64,000 nucleotides of DNA from Methylobacterium sp. BTF04 (lineage in GTDB: Bacteria > Pseudomonadota > Alphaproteobacteria > Rhizobiales > Beijerinckiaceae): positions 62,001-126,000 of the forward strand of contig NZ_JAAHTB010000003.1 of NCBI RefSeq assembly GCF_010692745.1. The letters are read 5' to 3'. This document shows positions 1 through 9,076 of this stretch, in pieces. Position numbers and translations under genes: made by a program. Position 1 is the first letter of the stretch; each line of letters begins with the position of its first letter. The notes beneath the pieces were generated by a model. That model saw only the letters and a program-made list of their open reading frames with translations, searched no databases and had not been told where the DNA came from.

Positions 1-2
1 CG

Positions 3-251
3 GCCACCGAGCGCGCCGCTCTGTTCTGGCGCTGGACCATGGGCTTCAACGCCACCATGGAATCGATCCATCGCTGGGCCTGGTGGTTCGCAGTGCTCAC
101 CACCCTCACCGGCGGCATCGGCATCCTGCTCACCGGTACCGTGGTCGACAATTGGTACCTCTGGGCGGTCAAGCACGGCGTCGCCCCGTCCTATCCGCAA
201 GTCTACGCGCCGATCGTCGATCCCTTGAGCGTTCCCGGGGGGGCCCAATGA
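3..251 (+). CDS. pufM: Photosynthetic reaction centre M subunit, C-terminal part (cut by window start)
   Basis: The last 82 residues of the reaction-centre M subunit, a membrane protein that with PufL binds the special-pair bacteriochlorophylls, pheophytin, quinone and non-heme iron. The visible part contains the segment [21 protein letters not shown], whose histidine corresponds to an iron ligand of the M subunit, followed by the last transmembrane helix and the periplasmic tail ending PGGAQ. The reading frame is open to the window edge. Its stop overlaps the start of pufC by four bases (ATGA), as expected for translational coupling in a puf operon. Confident family assignment; only the N-terminus is missing. 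Confidence 0.95.
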   Translation, partial: ATERAALFWRWTMGFNATMESIHRWAWWFAVLTTLTGGIGILLTGTVVDNWYLWAVKHGVAPSYPQVYAPIVDPLSVPGGAQ

Positions 252-1339
252 AAATCTTCTTCGTCGTCCTGGGAGCTTCGATCGCCTTCTTCCTGACGGT
301 GGCGATGTTCGGCACCTCGGGCTGGACCCGCCCCCCGCTCGCCACCGCCCAAACCGGCTATCGCGGTACCGCGATGGACCAAGTCCACACCAAGGCCGGA
401 TTGGCCGAGGTGAAGGAGGCCAACGTCGCGCCCGCCGCCGCCGATCCGGCGGAGGAGGACGGGGAACTCGCCGGCAAGACCTACGAGAACGTCCAGGTTC
501 TCGGCAACGTCACCACCAACGAGTTCAACCGCCTGATGGCCTCGATGACGGAGTGGGTCGCCCCCGAGCAGGGCTGCACCTACTGCCACAACACCGAGAA
601 CATGGCCGACGACAGCCTCTACCAGAAGCGCGTCGCCCGCCGGATGCTGCAGATGACCCAGCACATCAACAGCGACTGGAAGGCCAACCACGTCGGCAGC
701 ACCGGCGTCACCTGCTACACCTGTCACCGCGGCCAGCCGGTGCCGGCCAACATCTGGTTCACCAATCCGGGCCCGAACCACTCGTCCGGCTTCGTCGCCC
801 GCAACAACGGGCAGAACATGGCCTCACCCTCGGTCGGCCTCGCCTCGCTGCCCTACGACACCCTCACCGAGTACCTCGCCGACAAGAACATCGACAACAA
901 CGCCATCCGGGTGAACGGGACGACGGCCCCGCCCACCACCAAGGGCAAGCCGATCCAGGATGCCGAGAAGACCTACGGCCTGATGATCCATATGTCGGAA
1001 GGTTTGGGGGTCAACTGCACCTTCTGTCACAACACCCGGGCGATCTCGAACTGGTCGCAGAGCACTCCTCAGCGGACCACCGCCTGGCACGGCATCCGGA
1101 TGGTGCGGGACATCAACGGCAACTATCTCGAGCCACTGGCCTCGACCTTTCCCCCGAACCGCCTCGGTGTTCTGGGCGACGTGCCGAAGGTCAACTGCAC
1201 CACCTGCCACAATGGCCAGAACAAGCCCCTCAACGGCGTGAACATGGTCGACAGCTACCCCGAGCTCACCAAGAGCACGGTGTTGGCCGGGACTCCGCCG
1301 GCCGATCCGACGGCGCCCGCCCCCGCGCCCAATCCCTGA
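248..1339 (+). CDS. pufC: Photosynthetic reaction centre tetraheme cytochrome c subunit
   Basis: Encodes 363 residues. It donates electrons from periplasmic carriers to the oxidised special pair. Four CxxCH heme-attachment motifs are visible, beginning near residues 110 (CTYCH), 156 (CYTCH), 257 (CTFCH) and 317 (CTTCH), the expected number and spacing (two closely spaced pairs). The N-terminus [21 protein letters not shown] is a hydrophobic segment without a lipobox cysteine, so the protein is probably anchored by this helix rather than as a lipoprotein. The start is the ATG overlapping the pufM stop. The C-terminus is a proline/alanine-rich tail. It is the last gene of the puf operon here; a GC-rich inverted repeat follows about 50 bp downstream. 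Confidence 0.96.
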   Translation: MKIFFVVLGASIAFFLTVAMFGTSGWTRPPLATAQTGYRGTAMDQVHTKAGLAEVKEANVAPAAADPAEEDGELAGKTYENVQVLGNVTTNEFNRLMASMTEWVAPEQGCTYCHNTENMADDSLYQKRVARRMLQMTQHINSDWKANHVGSTGVTCYTCHRGQPVPANIWFTNPGPNHSSGFVARNNGQNMASPSVGLASLPYDTLTEYLADKNIDNNAIRVNGTTAPPTTKGKPIQDAEKTYGLMIHMSEGLGVNCTFCHNTRAISNWSQSTPQRTTAWHGIRMVRDINGNYLEPLASTFPPNRLGVLGDVPKVNCTTCHNGQNKPLNGVNMVDSYPELTKSTVLAGTPPADPTAPAPAPNP

Positions 1340-1390
1340 GGACGACATTCGCCCTCGGGCGAGTCGAAAGGCTCATCCCGATCAGACGGT

Positions 1391-1410
1391 CGCCGGCGCT
1401 CCGCCCGGCG
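1391..1410 (+). terminator. Possible weak terminator after pufC
   Basis: Six-base inverted repeat CGCCGG / CCGGCG with an 8-base loop, followed by GCCGTTTGCG. It lies 50 bp after the pufC stop. There is no long T-run, so it is only a candidate. Confidence 0.35.
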
Positions 1411-1443
1411 GCCGTTTGCGTTCGCGCCGGATTGCGGGGACGC

Positions 1444-1485
1444 ACCTCATCGCAGGTGCATCATCGCAGGCACATCATCGCAGGA
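1444..1485. repeat. Three tandem copies of a 14-bp unit
   Basis: Units of the form CATCATCGCAGGCA are repeated three times in the gap between pufC and the L36 gene. No coding capacity or known function is recognised. Confidence 0.6.
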
Positions 1486-1645
1486 AGGAGACGCGCGAGC
1501 CTTGCCTTGGCCGCGCGAATCCTGATAAGGCAACCGCCTTTCCGCGATGCGTCGACGCACATCGCCGAGGCCGCCCTCTCAGGTGCCTCGTTCCCGAGAC
1601 CCTATGGACAGGCGGCGGGCTCACAGCCCGGCCGACGTGAGACCG

Positions 1646-1771
1646 ATGAAGATTCGCAACTCCCTCAAGTCCCTGCGTGGCCGTCACCGGGACAACCAGA
1701 TCGTGCGCCGCAAGGGCCGGGTCTACATTATCAACAAGACCCAGAAGCGCTTCAAGGCGCGCCAGGGCTGA
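1646..1771 (+). CDS. ykgO: 50S ribosomal protein L36, type B (zinc-independent)
   Basis: A 41-residue very basic protein beginning [20 protein letters not shown] and ending [11 protein letters not shown]. This is the C-minus paralogue of L36: it lacks the CxxC...C...H zinc ligands of the usual form (there is no cysteine). The length equals the family norm, and in alphaproteobacteria this form is often the only L36. The start is fixed by family alignment. It stands alone between pufC and a TPR gene on the same strand. Confidence 0.93.
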   Translation: MKIRNSLKSLRGRHRDNQIVRRKGRVYIINKTQKRFKARQG

Positions 1772-1857
1772 TCCGACAGCCATCCTGCGGGGTGGCGCTC
1801 CGGGGCGCGTCAAGCGTCCCCGTTGACGGATGGGGCCGGTGCGAGGAAGCTCGCGCC

Positions 1858-2472
1858 ATGCTTCGCTCGCTCCCTCATCGCCTGTCGATCCACGCCGCGC
1901 TCGTCGCGGCGTTCTGCGTTGTGTTGGGCTCGGCCACCTGGGCCGTGCCGACGGCGAAGCCCGAACCACCGGCACCGAAGGCCGCTCATCCGGCGATCAG
2001 CCTCGACGATCTCTACGCCCGTCTGAAAGCGGCCGATGACGATGCCGAGGCGAAAGGGATCGCCCGCCTCATCGAGCAGCGCCTCGGTCGTTCGGGCAGC
2101 GCCACCGCCGACCTGCTCACCGAGCGCGCGCGCCAGGCCATGAGCAGTCAGGATTACCCCCTGGCGGTGGAACTGATGGACCGCGCCGTCGCCCTCGAGC
2201 CCGGCTGGTCCGAGGGGTGGAACCGGCGCGCCACGGTGTTCTGGCTGCTCACCGACCAGATTGCGGCCATCGCCGACCTGCAGCGGACCCTGGTGCTGGA
2301 ACCCCGGCATTACGAGGCCTGGGCGGCCCTGGGCCGGATCTACCTCGCCACCGACGACAAGCGGCGGGCTCTCGACGCCTTCCGCCGCGCCGCGGCGCTC
2401 TATCCCCGCATGGAGAAGCTCCAGAGCGCCATCGACCGGCTCGCGCCGGACGTCGACGGCCGCGACCTGTAA
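1858..2472 (+). CDS. Secreted TPR-repeat protein
   Basis: Encodes 204 residues. An N-terminal signal peptide (MLRSLPHRLSIHAALVAAFCVVLGSATWA) is followed by a proline/alanine linker and helical repeats. At least three tetratricopeptide-like units are visible, e.g. DYPLAVELMDRAVALEPGWSEGWNRRA, QIAAIADLQRTLVLEPRHYEAWAALG and DKRRALDAFRRAAALYP, each with the A/L...G/A...P spacing of TPRs. It is expected in the periplasm as a protein-interaction scaffold; no specific partner can be inferred. The gene ends six bases before the hydrolase gene downstream, suggesting cotranscription. Confidence 0.85.
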   Translation: MLRSLPHRLSIHAALVAAFCVVLGSATWAVPTAKPEPPAPKAAHPAISLDDLYARLKAADDDAEAKGIARLIEQRLGRSGSATADLLTERARQAMSSQDYPLAVELMDRAVALEPGWSEGWNRRATVFWLLTDQIAAIADLQRTLVLEPRHYEAWAALGRIYLATDDKRRALDAFRRAAALYPRMEKLQSAIDRLAPDVDGRDL

Positions 2473-2478
2473 TCCGCC

Positions 2479-3492
2479 ATGCTGGTGCTCAAGGGACTCG
2501 CCACGCTGTTCGGCGCGTGTATCGGGCTGATCGCCCTCGTGTTGATCGTCGGCGCCGTCGTGACGCTCATCGTTACCCTGCGGATCGGCGCCCGCTTTCC
2601 GCCGGAGGGTCCGTTCGTTGCGGTGGACGGAGGACACCTCGCGACGATCATGGACGGCCCGACCCCGTCTTTGCGCGGGACCGTGGTGCTGCTGCACGGC
2701 GCCTCCGCCAACGCCTCCGACCCCATGGAGGGCGTCGGGCGCCTGCTCGCACGACAGGGCTTTCGCGTGGTCGCCTTCGACCGGCCGGGCTTCGGCTGGA
2801 GCGACCGTCTCGGTGGCCGCGAGATGGCGACGCCGGCTGCGCAGGGCACGGCGATCGCGCAGGCGCTGAAGGCGCTGGGACTCGGCCCGGCGATCGTGCT
2901 CGGGCATTCCTGGTCGGGGGCGCTCGCCACCGCCATCGCCCTCGATCATCCGGACCGGGTGTCGGGCCTCATGCTGGTGGCACCGGTGGCAATGCCGTAT
3001 CCGGCCGAGGGCACGTTGCCCTGGTACTACAGCCTCGCCCTGAAGCCGCCGGTGGCGTGGTTGCTCAGCCGGACGCTGGCGACGCCGCTCGGCCTGTACT
3101 ACCTGCCGCGCGTGGGCGGGGCGGTGTTCAAGCCGCAGGATCCACCGGCCGGCTATATCGACCGCAGCCGCGCCGCCCTGGTGCTGCGGCCCGACACGAT
3201 GCTGGCCAACCTCTACGATCTCATCGGCCTGCCGGCGGCGATCGCCGCCCAGGCGCCGCGGTACGGCTCCATCACGGCGCCCACGGTGGTGGTGGCGGGC
3301 GATGCCGACGCCGCCGTGCCCTTCGAGCGGCAGGCGGTGCCGTTGGCCGCCGCGATCCCCGGCGCGACCCTGGTGACGCTGCCGGGCATCGGCCACATGG
3401 TGCAGTACGTGGCCGCCGACGCCCTGGCGGCCGAGGTCGGGCGCCTCGCCGACCGGATCAACGCCGACCGGCATGAGCCGGTCGCGCCGTGA
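2479..3492 (+). CDS. Membrane-anchored alpha/beta hydrolase
   Basis: Encodes 337 residues. A hydrophobic N-terminal helix (about residues 9-35) anchors an alpha/beta-hydrolase domain facing the periplasm. Visible signatures are the oxyanion HGAS turn (73-76), the strand DRPGFGWS (101-108), the nucleophile elbow GHSWSG with Ser144, an acid in AGDADAAVP (Asp275 or Asp277) and the histidine of GIGHM (His306). The triad is complete, so it is probably an active esterase or lipase-like enzyme; the substrate cannot be read from the sequence. The gene follows the TPR gene with a 6-bp gap and converges with pyk. Confidence 0.85.
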   Translation: MLVLKGLATLFGACIGLIALVLIVGAVVTLIVTLRIGARFPPEGPFVAVDGGHLATIMDGPTPSLRGTVVLLHGASANASDPMEGVGRLLARQGFRVVAFDRPGFGWSDRLGGREMATPAAQGTAIAQALKALGLGPAIVLGHSWSGALATAIALDHPDRVSGLMLVAPVAMPYPAEGTLPWYYSLALKPPVAWLLSRTLATPLGLYYLPRVGGAVFKPQDPPAGYIDRSRAALVLRPDTMLANLYDLIGLPAAIAAQAPRYGSITAPTVVVAGDADAAVPFERQAVPLAAAIPGATLVTLPGIGHMVQYVAADALAAEVGRLADRINADRHEPVAP

Positions 3493-3538
3493 GAGCACAG
3501 ACCGGATTCGTCCCCGGCGCTCTGTCGGACGCGCAAAT

Positions 3539-3564
3539 CCCCCTCCCGAATGGGGGAGAGGGGT
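3539..3564. repeat. GC-rich palindromic intergenic repeat, probable bidirectional terminator
   Basis: CCCCCTCCC then GAA then TGGGGGAGAGGGG in the 79-bp gap between the convergent hydrolase and pyk genes. Related CTCTCCC/GGGAGAGGG palindromes occur near 9495-9548 and 49086-49125, so this looks like a dispersed extragenic palindrome family that may also stop transcription from both sides. Confidence 0.5.
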
Positions 3565-3571
3565 GGCCGGC

Positions 3572-5020
3572 TCAGGCCTTGGCCGCGTGCTCGCGCGTGA
3601 CGAAGGCGATGCGCACGAGGTTGGTGGCGCCCGGCGTCCCGAACGGCACGCCCGCCACCACGATGATGCGGTCGCCGATATCGGCGAAGCGCTCGCGCAC
3701 CGCGAACTTCGCCGCCCGGAACGCCATGTCGTCGACGTCGCTGGCATCGTTGGTGACGATGGGGTGCGTGCCCCAGCACAGAGCGAGGCGCCGGGCGGTC
3801 TCGCGCTTCGGGGTCAGCGCGATGATGGTGGCGTTGGGCCGCGAGCGGGCGAGCCGGAGCGCCGTCGAGCCCGAATGGGTCCAGGCCATGATCGCGGTGA
3901 GCTTCAGGGCATCGACCATCTGGTGCGCGGCGGCCGCGATGGCATCCGAGGCCGTGGCGTCGGGCTCGGACCGCTGCGCGGTGAGGATGGTCCAGTAGAG
4001 CGCGTCGCGCTCCACCTGCTCGGCGATGCGGCTCATCATGGTGATGGCCTCGATCGGGAAGGCGCCCGAGGCGGATTCCGCCGACAGCATCACCGCGTCG
4101 GCGCCCTCGTAGACGGCGGTGGCCACGTCCGAGACCTCGGCGCGGGTGGGCACCGGTGCGGTGATCATCGATTCGAGCATCTGCGTCGCCACCACCACGG
4201 GCTTGCCCATGCGTCGCGAACTGCGGGTGATGCGCTTCTGCACGCCGGGCACCTGCTCCAGCGGCATCTCCACGCCGAGATCGCCGCGCGCCACCATGAT
4301 CCCGTCGGAAACCTCGATGATCTCGTCGAGACGGGTCAGCGCCTGCGGCTTCTCGATCTTGGCCATCACCAGCGCGCGGCCGGCGGCGACCTTCTTGACC
4401 TCGGCCACGTCCTCGGGACGCTGCACGAAGGACACCGCGATCCAGTCGGCGCCGGCATTGAGGGCGGCATCGAGATCGCCGCGGTCCTTCTCGGTCATGG
4501 CCGCCACCGGGATCACGGTGTCGGGCAGCGAGACGCCCTTCCGGTTCGAGATGCGTCCGCCGATCACCACCCGGGTCACCGCGCGTCCCTCGGACACCTC
4601 GGTCACGATGAGCCGCAGCTTGCCATCGTCGAGGATGACGACGTGGCCGGGCTCCAGCGCCGAGAGAATCTCCGGGTGGGGCAGGAACACCCGGGTGGCG
4701 TCGCCGGGGGTCGGATCGCTGTCGAGGACGAAGGCGGCGCCGTTCTCGATGATCGCCGCGCCCTCCACGAAGGCCGCCACGCGCAGCTTCGGCCCCTGCA
4801 GATCGACGAGGATCGCGATCGGGTGGCGCAGCTCACGCTCGATGGTGCGGATGACCTCGATCTTCTCCGGCAGCTTTTCGCGCGGAAGATGGCTCATGTT
4901 CAGCCGGAAGACGTCGGCACCGGCACGAAACAACTTCTCGATCATCTCCGGCGTATCCGACGCCGGACCGAGCGTGGCGATGATCTTCGTGCGGCGAGAA
5001 CGTTTCACAGGTTGCTCCAT
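3572..5020 (-). CDS. pyk: Pyruvate kinase
   Basis: Encodes 482 residues; it converts phosphoenolpyruvate and ADP to pyruvate and ATP. Starting at MEQPVKRSRRTKIIATLGP gives the family length; a further upstream start would add 21 unrelated residues. Signatures: TKIIATLGPAS (phosphate/cation site), FRLNMSHL, ILVDLQGPKLRV, the catalytic-lysine region ALVMAKIEKPQALTRLDEI, MVARGDLGVEMPLEQVPGVQK and PVVVATQMLESMI, then the C-terminal allosteric domain. In many Rhizobiales pyk is next to DUF1036 and glycerate kinase (ttuD) genes on the same strand. Here those genes begin only at 9077, separated from pyk by a 4-kb insertion, so pyk must use its own promoter. Confidence 0.96.
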   Translation of the reverse strand: MEQPVKRSRRTKIIATLGPASDTPEMIEKLFRAGADVFRLNMSHLPREKLPEKIEVIRTIERELRHPIAILVDLQGPKLRVAAFVEGAAIIENGAAFVLDSDPTPGDATRVFLPHPEILSALEPGHVVILDDGKLRLIVTEVSEGRAVTRVVIGGRISNRKGVSLPDTVIPVAAMTEKDRGDLDAALNAGADWIAVSFVQRPEDVAEVKKVAAGRALVMAKIEKPQALTRLDEIIEVSDGIMVARGDLGVEMPLEQVPGVQKRITRSSRRMGKPVVVATQMLESMITAPVPTRAEVSDVATAVYEGADAVMLSAESASGAFPIEAITMMSRIAEQVERDALYWTILTAQRSEPDATASDAIAAAAHQMVDALKLTAIMAWTHSGSTALRLARSRPNATIIALTPKRETARRLALCWGTHPIVTNDASDVDDMAFRAAKFAVRERFADIGDRIIVVAGVPFGTPGATNLVRIAFVTREHAAKA

Positions 5021-5221
5021 CCCGAAAGTAAAGGCCCCGCCGGTTTCGAAACGACCGGACGTTGAGCGAAGCGCCACAAGCACCGATGGGGCCAGCGCGT
5101 CAAGGACACGCCGCGCAGCCTACCCTCCGTCCATGACGGTGCGATGTGGTGAGCACAGGGGTGCGGCCCCGCCGCCGAGTCCGGCGCGGGGGATTTTATG
5201 AGAGGCAAGGACGGGAGACGC

Positions 5222-5273
5222 GGGACGCCGCGAAACCACGTTTTTGAAAGTTTTACCGGTTTCCCGGCGTCCC
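5222..5273. other. Long imperfect hairpin upstream of pyk
   Basis: The arms 5222-5237 and 5258-5273 (outer GGGACGCCG/CGGCGTCCC, inner GAAACC/GGTTTC) pair over 15 of 16 positions around a 20-base T/A-rich loop. It lies about 200 bp upstream of pyk at the edge of the foreign-looking region. It could be a terminator, a leader structure or the remains of a mobile-element end; nothing decides between them. Confidence 0.45.
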
Positions 5274-6017
5274 TCGGCCCGGCCCCATCCTCGGGGCCGG
5301 TCCCTTCACGTCACGGCGTCGTCTCACAGCGTCGGCGACTCGGCTGGTGGCGGCCCTCCTCCGCGACCCGTCGCCCCTTGGCGGGAGCGGCGGCCCACGG
5401 CGGCCGGCTTATCAAGGCCCATGGCCCCGTTCCGCCTCGTAATGGGCGGACCGTCCGTTGTCTGGCGATGTCCCAGGATACCGGGTCCGGCCCGAAAGGG
5501 CCTACCCGTCCGAGACACCTTGCGTCGCACGGCGCGGCCCGGGGCGATGGCGACACCGGGCCACCGACGCAGGCGCCGTCTCCTCCCCCCAAGCCCCCCG
5601 ACCCGGTCCGCCGGAGGGCCTCCCTCGTGGGAGGCGAATGGCGGCATATAGGCAGATTATAGGAATATTGTCAAGATTTTTGCGACTGAGTATTTGGCAG
5701 GATTGGCGGGGACGATCGCTCCTCGCCTTTGGCGTAGGCGGGATGAAGTCAGAGGCGATGGGCTGCTGTCGACCCAACTCAGTCGTTTCGGTTCCCCAAC
5801 GCAATGCTCGGAAGCAGACATTAAGCAAGACGCCCCTGTACGATAAAAGCAGGTCGAGAAGCGCAGCTTTACTCAGAGGACCGCAGCAATACGTCGAACT
5901 TCCGGTTTATGTTGCAAAATTACATCTTATCGAAAATTCCACAAGAATCAGGTGGATTAGCAGTTGTCATATGCGTCTACGACGCGGAATATTTACGTGT
6001 ACTAATAAGGTTCGACG
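5274..6017. other. Gap without a convincing gene; GC-rich to AT-rich transition
   Basis: The first ~380 bp are very GC-rich with proline/arginine-only overlapping reading frames that look like random GC-rich ORFs. From about 5645 composition changes abruptly to AT-rich, which continues into the next gene. No RNA gene or intact protein is recognised. The switch may mark a junction of horizontally acquired DNA. Confidence 0.4.
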
Positions 6018-7073
6018 ATGCAGAATCAGACTCGAATATCTGCAACATTGATGATCTGTGTTATGCAGGGATCGTGCGCGCTGTCGCCCTATCAACTCGA
6101 AGATCCGAGCACTATCGCCGGATTAGGCCCAAGAATTTCGGATGTAGTTAAATCTATACGCTGCGAAGTTAGTATTTTTATAGTAGAAAATAAGCTGCGT
6201 AGCAGTTTAATATCGCCGATATTGGCAAAAATTCAGCGTGATACTCTTCGTGGAGCAGACGCGGCCGTGGCGGATGGCGTCGCAGCCGTCCGACAGTATC
6301 CGTTCATCGACATAGATGCTAGGCAGTTTGCCTCACTTAATATCGATCTTAAGAATATTGATACTAGGACCCTGACTTTGGGGTACGATTATTTAAAGCC
6401 TGCATTAGCAAAGAAGACAAGGCAAATGCTTGATGGTTCGGTCGTCAAGGGCTTTGGTGGGTCGTACGCTGAGACTAGAACCTTCGAGTTTGTTCAACCC
6501 CACGCAATCCCACAAAATGCAGATCTCGGTCCTGCTAAATCATATTCTCCGAAAGGGGAGCGTCCACCAGTTGCCGCCCAATACTCGACTATCTACAACG
6601 CTCAGCCTCTAGCAGATACTGACTTCTATTGCTTCAAGTCGCTTTATAATAGTAAAAGCCGTGATCTGGCAGCGGCGACTAACGAATTACAGCATCTTGT
6701 GAGGAGCGATCTAGGCTGGACCGAATATGAAAACTTCACTCGTATCCACATCGGTGACAGCACGTTGGCACAGTGGCTGCAAAACGCCTCTTCCGAAATG
6801 GTGAGGAATGAAAAGACTATCTATCCTACTTCGGAGAATTTATTTGTAGGACAATTAAGTTACTCTTTTACTCTTGACGTGAAACCAGATATAAATGGAA
6901 AGTATTCATTAATTTCTGGGTTTATAAATCCTTTTGGGGTCAGCTTCGATGCATCTCTGGAGCATTCAAGCGCATATACTATAGTACTTAATACTAACTA
7001 TGCCGCTCAGGCTTTGGGTGCCTCCAGCGGTAATACGTGCAACAGCGAAGCTCCCGGCCCCCCCTGTTTATGA
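6018..7073 (+). CDS. Hypothetical exported, possibly lipidated protein with foreign composition
   Basis: Encodes 351 residues and is not recognised. Codon use is AT-rich (many TTA, ATA, AAT codons), in sharp contrast with neighbours. The N-terminus MQNQTRISATLMICVMQGSC ends in a cysteine after a short hydrophobic stretch, resembling a lipoprotein signal although Gln at -3 is atypical. The rest is soluble, with mixed alpha/beta character and no metal or nucleotide motifs visible; the C-terminal part (QLSYSFTLDVKPDINGKYSLISGFINPFGVSFDASLEHSSAYTIVLNTNY) has alternating strand-like pattern. The start is supported by AAGG eight bases upstream. A small secreted protein gene follows at 7154. Probably horizontally acquired. 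Confidence 0.7.
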   Translation: MQNQTRISATLMICVMQGSCALSPYQLEDPSTIAGLGPRISDVVKSIRCEVSIFIVENKLRSSLISPILAKIQRDTLRGADAAVADGVAAVRQYPFIDIDARQFASLNIDLKNIDTRTLTLGYDYLKPALAKKTRQMLDGSVVKGFGGSYAETRTFEFVQPHAIPQNADLGPAKSYSPKGERPPVAAQYSTIYNAQPLADTDFYCFKSLYNSKSRDLAAATNELQHLVRSDLGWTEYENFTRIHIGDSTLAQWLQNASSEMVRNEKTIYPTSENLFVGQLSYSFTLDVKPDINGKYSLISGFINPFGVSFDASLEHSSAYTIVLNTNYAAQALGASSGNTCNSEAPGPPCL

Positions 7074-7153
7074 TGGCCTCGCAATCCGGCTCTCTTGCGA
7101 TCCCGACGGTGCCATCCAACATAACAACGATGCGTTGGGCTGAGGGTAAGCTA

Positions 7154-7432
7154 ATGAAATTTGGTTCCGTCGCCGCTTTTGCCGTCCTCGCGACGGACGT
7201 TTCAGGGGCTTTTGCTCAGGCTCCACCGCCCATTCAGCGGGCACTGCCGCCATCCGCAACGACGGTGCAGCGGGTTCCGTCCGCCTTGGGCTACGAAACG
7301 CCCGCCACTTCAAGCCATGGGAGGGACGCTGCGATCAACACCTTTAGCGGTGGTTCGCAGAAGCCCGACGTCACCTTGCCCTATGCGACTGGTGCCCCGT
7401 TCGGGGGCCGTCCGGCGCCCGCCCAACGCTGA
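7154..7432 (+). CDS. Small secreted proline-rich protein
   Basis: Encodes 92 residues starting MKFGSVAAFAVLATDVSGAFA, a clear signal peptide with cleavage predicted near AFA-QAPPP. The mature 70 residues are rich in Pro, Ala, Ser and Gly and have no cysteine or known domain. A good ribosome-binding site (GAGGGTAAG) lies 3-11 bases before the ATG, which decides this start over upstream in-frame codons. Composition returns to the host's GC level. Function unknown; it may be cotranscribed with the gene before it, 80 bp upstream. Confidence 0.6.
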   Translation: MKFGSVAAFAVLATDVSGAFAQAPPPIQRALPPSATTVQRVPSALGYETPATSSHGRDAAINTFSGGSQKPDVTLPYATGAPFGGRPAPAQR

Positions 7433-8040
7433 GGTCTATGGTTCATATTTGACGGGTGAGGCCGATTTATTAGTATCGAATCGCTCATTCTAAAACAAGG
7501 AGAGTCAGTTTTTAGTAAATCTGTTGCCAAACTGCTGTATCTGCAGCTTTCGCTCGGGTGGGATACTGCGGAAAATTCCAATACCGATTGGTCGCATGTT
7601 TGCTCTCGTTTCAAGTCTTCGAATATTTCCGAACATACCGAATGCGCTGGGAGGCGAGGGTCCGAATTTTGGCCAACTCCCGATGAGTGCTACGGGCGCG
7701 ATTCTAACCTGAGAACCCCTCTATCGTAGCGTCCGGTTTTGGGGGCGGTTAGTAAATGACTGTACGGCGCCAATGAGCGCGAAACCGTCACTTGCCGTTC
7801 CCCAAGCGAACGGCCGCTTCTCTGATCTCGACTATCGTAACCGGACCGGCAAAACTCCACCAATAGGCGACGACAGCAAGCACCAGGGTCGAGGCACCAG
7901 AACAGCTGACAGCGGATCATCCCGTCGCACCGATTCCACGCGGAAGCCCGGGACCGAGCCCCGCCCGGTTCCCTTCCCCCCAACGGCAAGGCACAAGACC
8001 TCCGGGCGAGCCGACCGTCCGAGAGGATGACCCTGGACCA
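7433..8040. other. 608-bp gap with no recognisable gene
   Basis: No convincing coding frame or RNA gene. It holds short inverted repeats such as CCGTTC...GAACGG near 7797-7818 and a segment near 7729-7752 (CGTCCGGTTTTGGGGGCGG) of the kind seen at insertion-sequence ends, but no transposase or matching second end was found. Confidence 0.4.
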
Positions 8041-9030
8041 ATGCCGAATCTGACACTCGAGGCCGCCCACGCGCTCGCGGTCCGCACCCTGGTCCGCTGC
8101 GGCACGGGGCGGGACCCCGCCGAGAGCACGGCCCGCGCCCTCGTCGGCGCCGAGGCCGATGGCCTGCGTACCCACGGGCTGATGCGGCTGGTGGCCTATG
8201 GCGAGCAGGTCCGTACCGGCAAGGTGGTGGGCGATGCCGTCGTGACCGTGGAGCGGCCGCGGCCCGGCCTGCTCGCGCTCGATGCCGGCCACGGCTTCGC
8301 CTATCCGGCCCTCGACGCGGCCGTGGCGCAGCTCCCCGCACTCGCCCGCAGCCAGGGGGTGGCGGCCGCCGCCATCCGGCGCTCGCACCATTGCGGGGCC
8401 GCCGGGCGCCCGGCCGAGGCCCTGGCGGGGCAGGGGCTGGTGGCGCTGCTGTTCGCCAACGCGCCGGCCTCGATGGCCCCCTAGGGCGGCAACCGGGCCG
8501 TGTTCGGCACCAACCCCATCGCCTTCGCCTGCCCACTGCCGGGGCGCGATCCCATCGTGGTCGATCTCTCCCTGTCGAAGGTGGCGCGCGGCAACATCGT
8601 CGCCGCCAAGCAGCGCGGCGCGCCGATCCCCGAAGGCTGGGCGGTGGATGCGGCCGGCAACCCCACCACCGACGCCACGGCGGCGCTCGCCGGCACCATG
8701 ATCCCGCTCGGGGATGCCAAGGGCACCGCCCTCGCGCTGATGGTGGAGCTGCTCGCCGCCGGCTTCGTCGGGGCGCGCTTTGCCGGCGAGGCGACCTCGT
8801 TCCTCGATGCGGTCGGTGAGCCGCCCGGCACCGGGCAGCTGATCCTGGCCTTGGACGCCACCGCCTTCGCGTCCGCCGCCCTGGAGCGGTTCGCGGTGCT
8901 GGCGGCGATGATCGAGGATCAGGACGGCGCGCGCCTGCCCGGCACCCGCCGGATCGCCGCCCGCGCCCACGCGGCGGATGCGGGCATCACCGTGTCCGAG
9001 ACCCTGCTCGCCGAGATCGAGGCGGTGTGA
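8041..9030 (+). pseudogene. Ldh family malate/L-lactate/sulfolactate dehydrogenase, interrupted by an in-frame amber codon
   Basis: The frame encodes a 329-residue NAD(P)-dependent dehydrogenase of the Ldh2 (YlbC/ComC/malate-sulfolactate) family: EAADGLRTHGLMRL, AIRRSHHCGAAGR, then FGTNPIAFACPLPGRDPIVVDLS, the SLSKVARGNI segment, and PLGDAKGTALALMVELLAAG. A TAG codon at 8482-8484 splits it: the text reads ...ANAPASMAP-stop-GGNRAVFGTNP..., where family members have Trp before GG(N/K)RA. TGG to TAG explains it with one base change and both halves stay in the same frame. Everything else, including length, looks intact, so the lesion looks recent. The gene sits in the 4-kb block that separates pyk from DUF1036. 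Confidence 0.85.
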
Positions 9031-9076
9031 CCGTCGGTTCGGCGGTTTTTGGGCCGGGTATCGGATCGCGAAGCCC

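Noticed and set aside
1810..3747. 645-codon minus-strand frame opposite the TPR and hydrolase genes
   Set aside because: Low-complexity antisense frame; both plus-strand genes are recognisable.
7729..7752. Insertion-sequence end
   Set aside because: Resembles IS termini in style, but no partner end, target duplication or transposase was found.
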